A stretch of DNA of 64,000 nucleotides from Cellulomonas fimi ATCC 484 (GTDB taxonomy: Bacteria; Actinomycetota; Actinomycetes; Actinomycetales; Cellulomonadaceae): the NCBI RefSeq assembly GCF_000212695.1, contig NC_015514.1:1488001-1552000 (forward strand). Reading direction: 5' to 3'. The translations under genes were made by a program, and so were the position numbers. Below the pieces are notes generated by a model, which worked only from the letters and a program-made list of their open reading frames with translations, ran no database searches and was not told the origin of the DNA. The number at the start of each line of letters is the position of its first letter. The stretch's first letter is position 1. Below are positions 52,702 to 60,532 of this stretch, piece by piece.

Positions 52702-53031
52702 TCAGTCGTCCGGGAACCAGATCGCACGACGGACGGCGACGCGCGTCCCGTCGGCGGTGCGCGGCGTGCCCTCGGCGACGAGCTCGGCCATCGCGCGCAC
52801 ACGATGCCGCTCGGGCGGTGCCCCCGCCGCGTTGACGACGCGCCACCACGGCACCCCCGAGCCGGCCCGGCTCATGACCTGGCCGACCTGCCGGGGGCCG
52901 CCGCGGGGCACTCCGCCTGCGGCGAGCGCGCGGTCGGCCAGCACCTCCGCGACGGCGCCGTACGTCATGACGCGTCCCGAGGGGATCGCGGCCACGAGGT
53001 CGAGCACGGACTCGACGTAGTCGTCGTCCAC
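52702..53031 (-). CDS. Alkyltransferase-like protein (MGMT family without catalytic Cys)
   Basis: A 109-residue single-domain MGMT homologue. YVESVLDLVAAIPSGRVMTYGAVAEVLAD is the winged helix-turn-helix start. The normal active-site PCHRV is replaced by PWWRV (residues 61-65), as in alkyltransferase-like proteins that bind O6-alkylguanine and flag it for nucleotide excision repair. The start GTG 53031 lies 2 nt after the stop of the upstream LLM oxidoreductase gene, implying coupled translation. An alternative CTG at 53037 would overlap that gene. Confidence 0.85.
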   Translation of the reverse strand: MDDDYVESVLDLVAAIPSGRVMTYGAVAEVLADRALAAGGVPRGGPRQVGQVMSRAGSGVPWWRVVNAAGAPPERHRVRAMAELVAEGTPRTADGTRVAVRRAIWFPDD

Positions 53032-53033
53032 CG

Positions 53034-54098
53034 TCAGGCGGGCGCCGCGGCGGGCTCGACGAGGTCGTGCAGGACCTGCGCGATCGCCGGCAGCGACCGG
53101 GGGTCGGCCTGGACGAGCATCGTGGTGATCGCGGTGCTGCGCCACGCGGGGAGCTGGGCACGGATGTCGTCAGCGGTGCCGACGAGGGCCACGTCGCGCA
53201 CGAGCTCGGTCGGGACGGCCGCGACGGCGCGCGCCTTGTCGCCGGCGAGGTAGTGCGCCTGGATCTCGTCGCACGCGTCGGCGTACCCGAGCCGGTCCAG
53301 CACGTTGCGGTGGAAGTTGGCGCCCTTCGCCCCCATGCCGCCCGCGTAGAGCGCGACGTGCGGACGGATCGCGTCCGCGGCCGACTCGACGTCGTCGCCG
53401 AGGACCACGGGCACGGCGGCCGTCACCTCGAACTCCTCGGCCGGGCTTCGCGCGGCCGAGCGCTGCGCGAAGCCCTCCGCGAGCAGCGCGCGGTGCTCGG
53501 CGTCCATGCGGGGTGAGTAGAACATCGGCAGCCACCCGTCGGCGATCTCCGCCGTGAGGGCGGTGTTGCGCGGGCCTTCGGCCGCGAGGTGGATCGGCAG
53601 GTCGGCCCGCAGCGGGTGGACCGTCGACCGCAGCGCCTTGCCGAGCCCGGCGCCCTGGTCGGCGGGCAGCGGCAGGCGGTAGAACGCGCCGTCGAACGTG
53701 ACGGGTGCCTCCCGCGCGAGGACCTGGCGGACGATGTCGACGTACTCCCGCGTGCGGGCCAGCGGCCGTGGGTACGGCTGGCCGTACCAGCCCTCGACGA
53801 CCTGCGGCCCGCTCGCCCCGAGGCCGAGCACGAACCGGCCGCCCGAGAGGTGGTCCAGGGTCAGCGCCGCCATCGCGGCGGCCGTGGGGGTGCGTGCGGA
53901 CAGCTGGGCGATGGCCGTGCCGAGGCGGATGGTCGACGTGCGCGCGCCCCACCATGCGAGCGGTGTGAGCGCGTCGGAGCCGTACGCCTCGGCGGTCCAC
54001 ACCGAGTCGAACCCCAGCCGCTCGGCGGTCAGCACCGCCTCCTGTGCTCCGGGCGGCGGGCCCGCGGACCAGTAGCCGACGTAGTACCCCAGGCGCAT
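53034..54098 (-). CDS. LLM-class F420-dependent oxidoreductase
   Basis: A 354-residue luciferase-like (bacterial luciferase/F420) TIM-barrel protein from ATG 54098 with GGAGGA about 5 nt upstream. RLGYYVGYWSAGPPPG, RLGFDSVWTAEAYGSDALTPLAWWGA and TIRLGTAIAQLSARTPTAAAMAALTLDHLSGGRFVLGLGASGPQVVEGWYG match the F420-dependent LLM group. Substrates are unknown. It is followed immediately by the ATL gene. Confidence 0.9.
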   Translation of the reverse strand: MRLGYYVGYWSAGPPPGAQEAVLTAERLGFDSVWTAEAYGSDALTPLAWWGARTSTIRLGTAIAQLSARTPTAAAMAALTLDHLSGGRFVLGLGASGPQVVEGWYGQPYPRPLARTREYVDIVRQVLAREAPVTFDGAFYRLPLPADQGAGLGKALRSTVHPLRADLPIHLAAEGPRNTALTAEIADGWLPMFYSPRMDAEHRALLAEGFAQRSAARSPAEEFEVTAAVPVVLGDDVESAADAIRPHVALYAGGMGAKGANFHRNVLDRLGYADACDEIQAHYLAGDKARAVAAVPTELVRDVALVGTADDIRAQLPAWRSTAITTMLVQADPRSLPAIAQVLHDLVEPAAAPA

Positions 54099-54150
54099 GC
54101 GCGTCCTCCGCTCGTCCGTGCGCGCCGTCGTCGCCGCGCCCGCGGTCACG

Positions 54151-55161
54151 TTACCGGCCGGTACGGGTGACGTCAGCCGACCGTCCGCGCGCGGCCAGGG
54201 CGTTGAGCAGCCCGGCCGCGGTGGCAGCGTCGTCCACGGTCACGACGCTCGTGCGGCCGCCCGTGCGCTCGACGACCAGCGCGTCGCCGCCGCGCAGCAC
54301 GAAGCCCGTGCGGCCGTCGCGCCCGACGCGGTAGCCCCAGCCGCCGAACTCGGCGAGGGGGCGCACGGGCTCCGCGCGCGCGGCGACGACCTCGTCGAGC
54401 GGCACGTGCAGGCGCGGGCGGCCGAGCGGCGAGCGGGCGTCGAGCCCGCGGGCGTCGACCGTCACGCGCACCACGAGGAACGCGGCGAGCAGGACGACCA
54501 GCAGCGCGGCGACGCCGAGCAGGACCCACGTGCGCAGCACGACCGCGAGCACCGCCTGCAGCGCGACGACGGGGACCGCGACGGCGAGGGTCGCGGGCGA
54601 CCACACGGTCGCGGACCATGCGACGCGTTCGCTCGCCCCGAGCGGGACGCGCACGGCGTCGGCGGGCGGCGGGACGTCGGTGGCGTGCGTCGCGTCGCTC
54701 GGCACGAGCAGCGCGGCGAGCCCGCCGAGGACGAGCGCGGCGCTCACCGCCAGCCCGACGACGGGCTCGACCCCCGGGACGTCCGCGGCGTCCGTCAGCC
54801 CGCGCTGCTGCGCGAGCGACCCCACGACGAGCACCCCGAGCAGCGTCGTGGTGCCGACGGCGGTCGCGGCGGCGCCCCGGCGGGTCGACGCGCTGCGCCC
54901 GACGAGCACCGCCAGGAGCCAGGCGCCGACGCTCACGACGACCGCGGTGAGGACGAACGGGGCCAGGGCGCCGCCGAGCGAGAGGAACCCGTCCGGCGTG
55001 CCGTCCGCTCCCCAGTGCGTCGCGACGGGGTTGGGCAGGTCGTCGGCCCAGGACAGTGCGAGCGCGGTGCCCGTGGCGGTCAGCACGAGCGGTGCCACGA
55101 GCGTGAGCAGCGTGGTCGCGCCGCGGTGCGGGACGGGGGAGAGGGTCGCGGGGGTGGTCAC
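54151..55161 (-). CDS. DUF1648-domain multi-pass membrane protein
   Basis: A 336-residue membrane protein with about five or six hydrophobic segments. [22 protein letters not shown] (residues about 38-59) is the extracytoplasmic DUF1648 signature. The C-terminal 110 residues are a PH-like cytosolic domain ([28 protein letters not shown]). Its start overlaps the stop of the GntR gene by 4 bp, so the pair form a regulator-membrane protein operon like the YtrA or SdpR/SdpI-type arrangement. The function is unknown. Confidence 0.82.
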   Translation of the reverse strand: MTTPATLSPVPHRGATTLLTLVAPLVLTATGTALALSWADDLPNPVATHWGADGTPDGFLSLGGALAPFVLTAVVVSVGAWLLAVLVGRSASTRRGAAATAVGTTTLLGVLVVGSLAQQRGLTDAADVPGVEPVVGLAVSAALVLGGLAALLVPSDATHATDVPPPADAVRVPLGASERVAWSATVWSPATLAVAVPVVALQAVLAVVLRTWVLLGVAALLVVLLAAFLVVRVTVDARGLDARSPLGRPRLHVPLDEVVAARAEPVRPLAEFGGWGYRVGRDGRTGFVLRGGDALVVERTGGRTSVVTVDDAATAAGLLNALAARGRSADVTRTGR

Positions 55162-55505
55162 CGCAGGGCCTCCTTGAGCAGGGCGAGCGTGGTCGCGGGC
55201 GGGACGGACAGGCGCTCGGCGGTCCGGACGACCGCCGCGACGGCCTCGTGGAGTGCTGCGAGGTCGTCGGTGCGGGCCACGACCGCGCCCCGGCCGCGCC
55301 GCAGCTCGATGACGCCCTCGTCGCGCAGCTCCTGGTACGCCCGCAGCACCGTGTGCAGGTTGATGTCGAGCGACGCCGACAGCTCCCGCGCCGCGGGCAG
55401 CCGCGTGCCGGCCGTGAGCTCTCCGCGGGCGGCGGCGCGCCTCACCTGGTCCGCGAGCTGCTGGAACAGCGGCTCGGGGGAGGCGGGGTCGACGCGGAAC
55501 AGCAC
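55158..55505 (-). CDS. GntR-family regulator, YtrA subfamily
   Basis: A 115-residue regulator with a GntR winged helix ([65 protein letters not shown]) and a short C-terminal helical extension of about 40 residues, the size typical of YtrA proteins. It lies directly upstream of the DUF1648 gene, and a near-perfect palindrome precedes it, so it probably represses its own operon. Confidence 0.9.
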   Translation of the reverse strand: MLFRVDPASPEPLFQQLADQVRRAAARGELTAGTRLPAARELSASLDINLHTVLRAYQELRDEGVIELRRGRGAVVARTDDLAALHEAVAAVVRTAERLSVPPATTLALLKEALR

Positions 55506-55513
55506 CCCGTCAG

Positions 55514-55537
55514 TCTAGTTGTTCGATGACAACTAGA
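55514..55537. promoter_or_regulatory. Operator-like palindrome upstream of the YtrA-type regulator
   Basis: Arms TCTAGTTGT (55514-55522) and ACAACTAGA (55529-55537) are perfect inverted repeats with a 6-nt spacer, starting 9 bp before the start codon. The site is unusually AT-rich for this genome, as expected for a promoter with an overlapping operator. Confidence 0.75.
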
Positions 55538-55571
55538 ACAATCGGCGGTCCGGCAGAGGGAAGGCGTCGTC

Positions 55572-56156
55572 TCAGATGTAGATCGCCGGGTCGTCGACCT
55601 CGACGTCGAACGGCGCCGCCTGCGGGCGCAGCCGCACCGTCGCGGGCACCCCGACGGCGATCGCTCCGGCCGGCACGTCGTGGATCACGACCGCGTTCGC
55701 GCCCACCTGGGCGCCGTTGCCGACCCACACCGGGCCGAGGATCTTCGCCCCCGCCCCGACGACGACACCGTCGCCCAGCGTGGGGTGGCGCTTGCCGCGC
55801 CGCATCGACTTGCCGCCCAGAGTCGACCCGTGGAACAGCACCACGTCGTCGCCGACCTCGGCGGTCTCGCCGACGACCACGCCCATGCCGTGGTCGATGA
55901 ACAGCCGGCGGCCGAGCCGGGCGCCGGGGTGGATCTCGATGCCGGTGGCTGCCCGCGCGAGCTGCGACAGCAGTCGCGCGGGCAGCCGGAGCGCCGGCTC
56001 CCGCCACATCCGGTGCGCCAGCCGGTACACCCACACCGCGTGCACCCCCGGGTACCCCAGGGCGACCTCGAGACGCGAGCGGGCCGCGGGGTCGCGGTGC
56101 CGCGCGGCCTCGAGGTCCTCCACGAGGACGGCCAGGAAGCGCTGGAGTGCGGTCAT
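55572..56156 (-). CDS. cysE: Serine O-acetyltransferase
   Basis: A 194-residue EpsC/short-type serine acetyltransferase making O-acetylserine for cysteine synthesis. YRLAHRMW and the N-terminal helices precede left-handed beta-helix hexapeptides: [42 protein letters not shown], with the catalytic His in FIDHG, and [25 protein letters not shown]. It ends DPAIYI, and a C-terminal Ile is required by CysE to insert into the CysK active site. It lies 63 nt downstream of cysK in the same operon. Confidence 0.95.
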   Translation of the reverse strand: MTALQRFLAVLVEDLEAARHRDPAARSRLEVALGYPGVHAVWVYRLAHRMWREPALRLPARLLSQLARAATGIEIHPGARLGRRLFIDHGMGVVVGETAEVGDDVVLFHGSTLGGKSMRRGKRHPTLGDGVVVGAGAKILGPVWVGNGAQVGANAVVIHDVPAGAIAVGVPATVRLRPQAAPFDVEVDDPAIYI

Positions 56157-56219
56157 GGGCTGCCGGTCCGATCGACGACGGGGACGGTGCGGGGGTGCTG
56201 CAGGTGCGGCTGCGGCAGG

Positions 56220-57155
56220 TCAGTCGAGCAGGTCGGCGTAGAGGATCGTCGACAGGTAGCGCTCGCCGAACGACGGGATGATCGCGACGATCAGCTTGCC
56301 CGCGTTCTCCGGGCGCTTCGCGAGCAGCGTCGCGGCGTGCAGCGCGGCACCGGACGAGATGCCGACGAGCAGGCCCTCCTCCGCGGCGGCCCGACGGGCG
56401 ACGGCGACGGCGGTCTCGGCGTCGACGTCGATGATCTCGTCGTACACGGACGTGTCGAGGATCTCCGGCACGAAGTTCGCGCCGATGCCCTGGATCTTGT
56501 GCGGCCCGGGGGCGCCGCCGTTGAGGATCGGCGACTCGGCCGGCTCGACGCCGACGACCTGCACGCCCGGCTTGCGCTCCTTGAGCAGCTGACCGACGCC
56601 CGTGATCGTGCCGCCCGTGCCGATGCCCGCGACGAGGATGTCGATCTCGCCGTCCGTGTCGGCCCAGATCTCCTCCGCGGTCGTGCGGCGGTGGATCGCC
56701 GGGTTGGCCTCGTTCGCGAACTGCCGGGCGAGGATGGCGCCCTCGCGCTCGCTGACGATCTCGTCGGCCTTGTTGACCGCACCCTTCATGCCCTCGGAGC
56801 CCGGCGTGAGGATGAGCTCCGCGCCGAAGGCACGCAGCAGCGCGCGCCGCTCCTTCGACATCGTCTCGGGCATCGTGAGGACGACCTTGTAGCCGCGCGC
56901 CGCACCGACGAACGCGAGCGCGATGCCGGTGTTGCCGGACGTCGCCTCGACGATCGTGCCGCCGGGCTTGAGGTCGCCGGACGCCTCGGCCGCGTCGATG
57001 ATCGCGACGCCGATGCGGTCCTTGACGGAGTTGGCGGGGTTGTAGAACTCGAGCTTGCCGACGACCGTGGCGGGGGCGCCGTCGGTGATCTTGTTGATGC
57101 GGACCAGCGGGGTGTTGCCGATCAGCGCGGTCGCGTCGTCGTAGATGCGGGCCAT
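56220..57155 (-). CDS. cysK: Cysteine synthase A (O-acetylserine sulfhydrylase)
   Basis: A 311-residue PLP enzyme converting O-acetylserine and sulfide to cysteine. The start ATG 57155 has AGAGGAA upstream. [13 protein letters not shown] is the N-terminal motif, the PLP-lysine is Lys45 in [11 protein letters not shown], the substrate loop is [10 protein letters not shown], and the PLP phosphate site is [27 protein letters not shown] is typical of CysK. It contains no cysteine residue that I can see. A Cys-rich leader ORF lies 193 nt upstream on the same strand. Confidence 0.96.
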   Translation of the reverse strand: MARIYDDATALIGNTPLVRINKITDGAPATVVGKLEFYNPANSVKDRIGVAIIDAAEASGDLKPGGTIVEATSGNTGIALAFVGAARGYKVVLTMPETMSKERRALLRAFGAELILTPGSEGMKGAVNKADEIVSEREGAILARQFANEANPAIHRRTTAEEIWADTDGEIDILVAGIGTGGTITGVGQLLKERKPGVQVVGVEPAESPILNGGAPGPHKIQGIGANFVPEILDTSVYDEIIDVDAETAVAVARRAAAEEGLLVGISSGAALHAATLLAKRPENAGKLIVAIIPSFGERYLSTILYADLLD

Positions 57156-57292
57156 GGTTCCTCTTCGGTCGAGCCGCCGGCGTCCGGGCCGGGACGGCGT
57201 GCAGGGGTGGGGGACTGCGGTCGAGGCTGCCGGACCGGTGGGGCGTGCGCACGTGCGGGCCGGCGGGAGGTGCTGCGGGGCGAGCACTGGCG

Positions 57293-57314
57293 GACGGGGG
57301 CCGAGCCCCCGGTC
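57293..57314 (-). promoter_or_regulatory. Hairpin in the cysK leader, possible attenuator
   Basis: GACGGGGG and CCCCCGGTC pair over 8 bp (one bulged base) around CCGAG. It lies 34 nt downstream of the leader-peptide stop and 138 nt before cysK, where an attenuator or ribosome-stalling-dependent structure would be expected. A second GC-rich palindromic region covers about 57235-57262. Confidence 0.4.
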
Positions 57315-57347
57315 AGGAGATCCTCGCGCGGGAGGGTCGCCAGCGCT

Positions 57348-57419
57348 CTACAGACAGCGACAGCAGGGCGCGACGCACGCGCAGGCGACGGGGGCGACGG
57401 TGCGGTGCAGCACGCTCAT
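57348..57419 (-). CDS. Cysteine-rich leader peptide upstream of cysK
   Basis: A 23-codon ORF too short for routine gene calling. ATG 57419 follows a strong Shine-Dalgarno GGAGGAG. The peptide is Met-Ser-Val-Leu-His then a short run ending VACACVAPCCRCL, with Cys at positions 13, 15, 19, 20 and 22. Five Cys codons in eleven, just before the stop, is what a cysteine-sensing attenuator needs: scarce Cys-tRNA would stall the ribosome and change folding of the 193-nt leader before cysK. Poly-Cys leader ORFs with this role are known in mycobacteria. TTGACG at 57485-57480 could be the -35 box. Confidence 0.75.
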   Translation of the reverse strand: MSVLHRTVAPVACACVAPCCRCL

Positions 57420-57561
57420 CACTCCTCCAGGTCGCGGACCGGGCCACCCGACGGGCGACCGCAGTCGGGCCGACGGTAGCGTCAACGTCGGGACGGCGCA
57501 AAGGCCCTCCACACCTCGGACGCACCGTCCCCGCGTCGGCAGCCACGGTCGTCCGGCCTGG

Positions 57562-58233
57562 TCAGCGCTCCCCGAACCCGACGGCCCCCGGGGTCGGCGT
57601 CCCGAGCCCCACCGCCCCGAGCCACGCCTCGGCCAGCAGCCCGAACCCCGCGGGCGTCGGGTGCACGCCGTCGAAGCACCAGGCGGCCGGCGACGTCCGG
57701 ACGGCCGCGGCGGCGAACAGGCCGTCGGCCGGGACGAGGACCGCACGGTGCTCGGCGGCGAGCCGGCGGACGACGTGGATCCGCGGGTCGAGATCCTCGC
57801 GCCACGCGTGCTGGTCCGGCGTCACCGGCACGAGGAACGGCTCCACGAGGACGAGGCGGGCGCCCAGCCGGTCGCTCGCGGAGGCGAGCATCGCCCCCAG
57901 GTGGTCCTCGTACTGCGACGTCGGCGTCGGCTCGCCCGAGTCGTACCGCCGCCAGGTGTCGTTGATGCCGACCAGCACGGACACGACCTGCGGCTCGACG
58001 GCGATCGCGTCGGTCTCCCAACGTGCCCGCAGCATCGCGGACGTGTCGCCGCCGACGCCGCGGTTGACGAACTCCAGCTCGAGGTCGGGACGACGGGCCG
58101 TGGCGAGCGCGGCGACGATGCCGGCGTAGCCGTGGCCGAGGCTTGTGGGGTCGGAGCGGTCGCGGCCCCAGTCGGTCACCGAGTCTCCGGTGAGCAGGAC
58201 GCGGTCGCGAGGCTGCAGGAACGTCGTCGTCAC
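57562..58233 (-). CDS. SGNH/GDSL hydrolase
   Basis: A 223-residue esterase/lipase-fold enzyme from GTG 58233. Block I is LLTGDSVTDWGRD with the nucleophile Ser, block II is FVNRGVGGDTSAM, block III is VLVGINDTWRR, and block V is FDGVHPTPAGF with the catalytic Asp and His. No signal peptide is evident, so it is probably cytosolic and may deacylate carbohydrates or lipids. The gene is divergent in no obvious operon; the next upstream gene is 75 nt away across a terminator. Confidence 0.9.
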   Translation of the reverse strand: MTTTFLQPRDRVLLTGDSVTDWGRDRSDPTSLGHGYAGIVAALATARRPDLELEFVNRGVGGDTSAMLRARWETDAIAVEPQVVSVLVGINDTWRRYDSGEPTPTSQYEDHLGAMLASASDRLGARLVLVEPFLVPVTPDQHAWREDLDPRIHVVRRLAAEHRAVLVPADGLFAAAAVRTSPAAWCFDGVHPTPAGFGLLAEAWLGAVGLGTPTPGAVGFGER

Positions 58234-58257
58234 GCAGGCATCCCACCACACGTGACG

Positions 58258-58301
58258 GTCCCGTCCGCCGCCGCGCACGAGCGGGCGGCGACGGACGGGA
58301 C
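58258..58301 (-). terminator. Hairpin terminator after the PASTA lipoprotein gene
   Basis: GTCCCGTCCG (58258-58267) pairs with CGGACGGGAC (58292-58301), and after one mismatch a further 6 bp extend the stem. Confidence 0.7.
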
Positions 58302-58307
58302 GGAGGG

Positions 58308-58697
58308 TCAGGACGCGGGGTCGTCCGTGCGGCGCACGTCCAGCGTCACGACCGAGCCGGCCTCGACCTCGCCGGTCAGCGGCTCCTGCGCGACGACGAC
58401 CCACAGCGTCGGGTCGTCGAACGTGCGGCCCTGGCCGGTCGAGTCGACGACCTCGACCGTGAGGCCGCGGGCCTCGAGCGTGTCCTGCGCGGTGGCCAGG
58501 AGAAGGTGGGTCTGGTCGATGACCTCGACCTGGCCGGACGCGGCCTCGTCCTCGGTGGAGGACTCGGTCGTGGTCTCGACGGCGGTCGGCTCGTCCTCGG
58601 CGCCCGAGTCGGAGCAGCCGGCGAGGAACGCCGTCGCGGCGAGCGCGGCGGTCGCGGCACCGACGGCCAGACGCGTGCGGGTGGCGGGCAGCTTCAT
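58308..58697 (-). CDS. Lipoprotein with a single PASTA domain
   Basis: A 129-residue lipoprotein. The signal peptide MKLPATRTRLAVGAATAALAATAFLAGC has lipobox LAGC (Cys28). An acidic Glu/Thr linker follows (residues about 30-55). The C-terminal PASTA domain (VEVIDQTHLLLATAQDTLEARGLTVEVVDSTGQGR to VVAQEPLTGEVEAGSVVTLDV) could bind peptidoglycan fragments. PASTA units usually occur in Ser/Thr kinases or PBPs, so a stand-alone lipoprotein form is less common. ATG 58697 has only a weak ribosome-binding site. Confidence 0.85.
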   Translation of the reverse strand: MKLPATRTRLAVGAATAALAATAFLAGCSDSGAEDEPTAVETTTESSTEDEAASGQVEVIDQTHLLLATAQDTLEARGLTVEVVDSTGQGRTFDDPTLWVVVAQEPLTGEVEAGSVVTLDVRRTDDPAS

Positions 58698-58859
58698 GGT
58701 TCATCCCTGTGTGTTGCGATCGGTCACCTGTGCGCGGGCACCACGACGGGAGTCCCTCGTCGTGGTGTCCCCCCACGCGTGCGGGCCGACGGGCGGCTCG
58801 CGGATCCGCACTCGACCGTAGGCCCGACCACCGACACCCGTCTCGTGCATATGCGGCGA

Positions 58860-59225
58860 TCAGGGACGAATGCCCCGGTCGACGACTGTGGGGTCGGACA
58901 CACCTGCAGGTCGCAGGGCCGGCGACCGTCGGCCGCTCGTCGTGGTCGGCAGCTCCGCGTGCCGGCGGGGGCGTCGCCAGCGGACGTACCAGACGAGCAT
59001 CGCGGTCGTCGTCGTCGTGTAGAAGGCGTGCATCGCCCAGACGGGACCGGGAGGCAGGTCCAGGACGTACAGCGTGTAGACGACGTTGCCGACGCACGCG
59101 AGCACGAGGTTGCCGACGCTGTACGAGCTGACGTCGCGCGTGCGCCACGCCTTCACGAGCATCGGCAGCGCGCTCGCGGCGAACAGCAGCCCGGCGACGG
59201 TGCCGGCGAGGACGGGCAGGTCCAC
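58860..59225 (-). CDS. PQ-loop/SemiSWEET-like small membrane protein
   Basis: A 121-residue protein from GTG 59225 with GGAGG upstream. It has three hydrophobic helices: VLAGTVAGLLFAASALPMLVKAW, SVGNLVLACVGNVVYTLYVL and MHAFYTTTTTAMLVWYVRW. The segment ASALPMLVKAWRTRDVSSYS carries the Pro-x-x-x-K/R-x-W pattern of PQ-loop half-transporters, which dimerise to move sugars or amino acids. A 30-residue hydrophilic tail follows. It lies 62 nt downstream of the methyltransferase gene and may be co-transcribed. Confidence 0.78.
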   Translation of the reverse strand: MDLPVLAGTVAGLLFAASALPMLVKAWRTRDVSSYSVGNLVLACVGNVVYTLYVLDLPPGPVWAMHAFYTTTTTAMLVWYVRWRRPRRHAELPTTTSGRRSPALRPAGVSDPTVVDRGIRP

Positions 59226-59287
59226 GGTTCCTCCGGGGGTCGGGTGGTGGGCCGGGGCGCGGGCGGCGCCGCGGCCCACCACCGGGG

Positions 59288-60334
59288 TCAGGGGCGGATC
59301 TCGTAGACCGCGTGGAAGGCGGTGCGGGCCGCGACGCGGACGCGCGTGAAGCCCGCCTCGGTCGCGACGCCGCGGACCGCGTCCTCGCCCGCCTGCGCGC
59401 CGAGCGCGTGGCCGCCGTCCTGGGACAGCGCGTTGGGCACGCACAGGAACGTCGAGCCCGCGTAGAAGAGCCGTCCGACGGTGGTGAACGTGTCCTCGAC
59501 CCGCTCGGGGGCGGCGGGCTCGACGACGAGCCACGTGCCGTCGGGAGCGAGCTGCTCCCGCACACGCCGGGCCGCGCCCACCGGGTCGCCCATGTCGTGC
59601 AGGCAGTCGAACATCGCCACGAGGTCGAACGGGCCGCCGTCGAACGTCTGCGCGGCGGCGACCTCGAACCCGACGCGGTCGGCCACCCCCGCGTCGGCGG
59701 CGCGCTTGCGGGCCCGGTCGACCGACGCGGCGTGGTAGTCGGAGCCCACGAACGTCGAGGCGGGGAACGCCTGGGCGAGCAGCACGGTCGACGACCCGAG
59801 GCCGCAGCCGACGTCCGCGACGCGCGCGCCGGCCGTCAGACGCTCGGCGACGCCGTCGAGCGCGGGGATCCAGCTCGGCACGAGCTCCGCGGCGTAGCCC
59901 GCGCAGTAGAACGCGTCCGTCCCGACGTGCACGTCCTCGTCGTGCTCGTGCCAGCCGATCCCCGCACCCGTGCGGAACGCCTCCGTGAGCCGCGGCTCCG
60001 CACGCAGGTAGCCGAGCACGGCCACGGAGGCGGCCGGCAGGTCGGGGCCGGCCGGGTCGGCGAGGCAGTACGCCTGCTCGGGCGTCAGGTGGAACGCGGT
60101 CGACGACGGGTCGTACGCGACGTACCCGCTCGCCGCCTGCCCGCGCAGCCACTCGGTCAGGTAGCGCTCGTGCAGGCCCGTGCGCTCCGCGAGGTCGCGC
60201 GGCGTCGCCGGTCCCTGCGCGAGCGCGCGGTACAGGCCGAGCCGGTGGCCGACGACGACGGCGCCCGCCGAGCCCGTCGCCGCGAGGTCGGCGGTGAACC
60301 GACCGAGGAAGTCGATGACCTTCTGCTGGTCCAT
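59288..60334 (-). CDS. Class I SAM-dependent methyltransferase with N-terminal winged helix
   Basis: A 348-residue protein from ATG 60334 with GGAGACC upstream. Residues about 15-90 resemble the winged-helix dimerisation domain of O-methyltransferases (YRALAQGPATPRDLAERTGLHERYLTEWLRGQAASGYV). The Rossmann domain begins with motif I ARVADVGCGLGSSTVLLAQAFP near residue 170 and continues with DLVAMFDCLHDMGDP and GTWLVVEP. This matches Rv2258c-like methyltransferases. The substrate is unknown. It is divergent from the AfsR-like regulator, which may control it. Confidence 0.87.
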   Translation of the reverse strand: MDQQKVIDFLGRFTADLAATGSAGAVVVGHRLGLYRALAQGPATPRDLAERTGLHERYLTEWLRGQAASGYVAYDPSSTAFHLTPEQAYCLADPAGPDLPAASVAVLGYLRAEPRLTEAFRTGAGIGWHEHDEDVHVGTDAFYCAGYAAELVPSWIPALDGVAERLTAGARVADVGCGLGSSTVLLAQAFPASTFVGSDYHAASVDRARKRAADAGVADRVGFEVAAAQTFDGGPFDLVAMFDCLHDMGDPVGAARRVREQLAPDGTWLVVEPAAPERVEDTFTTVGRLFYAGSTFLCVPNALSQDGGHALGAQAGEDAVRGVATEAGFTRVRVAARTAFHAVYEIRP

Positions 60335-60433
60335 GACGGAGGTCTCCTGGTGTCGGACGTCCGGGCCGGCGGTCGCCGGTCCGGGGCCCGCGCGCCGGTG
60401 CGGCGGGCCGTGACGACACCGTCGGCGTGCGCG

Positions 60434-60476
60434 CTGTCACGGCACTGGCACGCGCTCGCACGCGGCTGGCACGCCC
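60434..60476. promoter_or_regulatory. Four direct repeats with helical-turn spacing upstream of the AfsR-like gene
   Basis: CTGTCACGG (60434), CTGGCACGC (60445), CTCGCACGC (60455) and CTGGCACGC (60466) start 11, 10 and 11 bp apart. Direct repeats with about 11-bp periodicity are the known binding arrangement of SARP-family BTAD regulators such as the one encoded 57 bp downstream. Confidence 0.65.
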
Positions 60477-60532
60477 GCGTGGGGCCCTGCCGTCGCCCGG
60501 GCCCGACGGGCATGCTGTCCCCGGAGGTGCGG

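Noticed and set aside
59312..60532. Upstream extension of the AfsR-like frame by about 400 codons
   Set aside because: It is antisense to the methyltransferase, and a clear ribosome-binding site supports ATG 60533.
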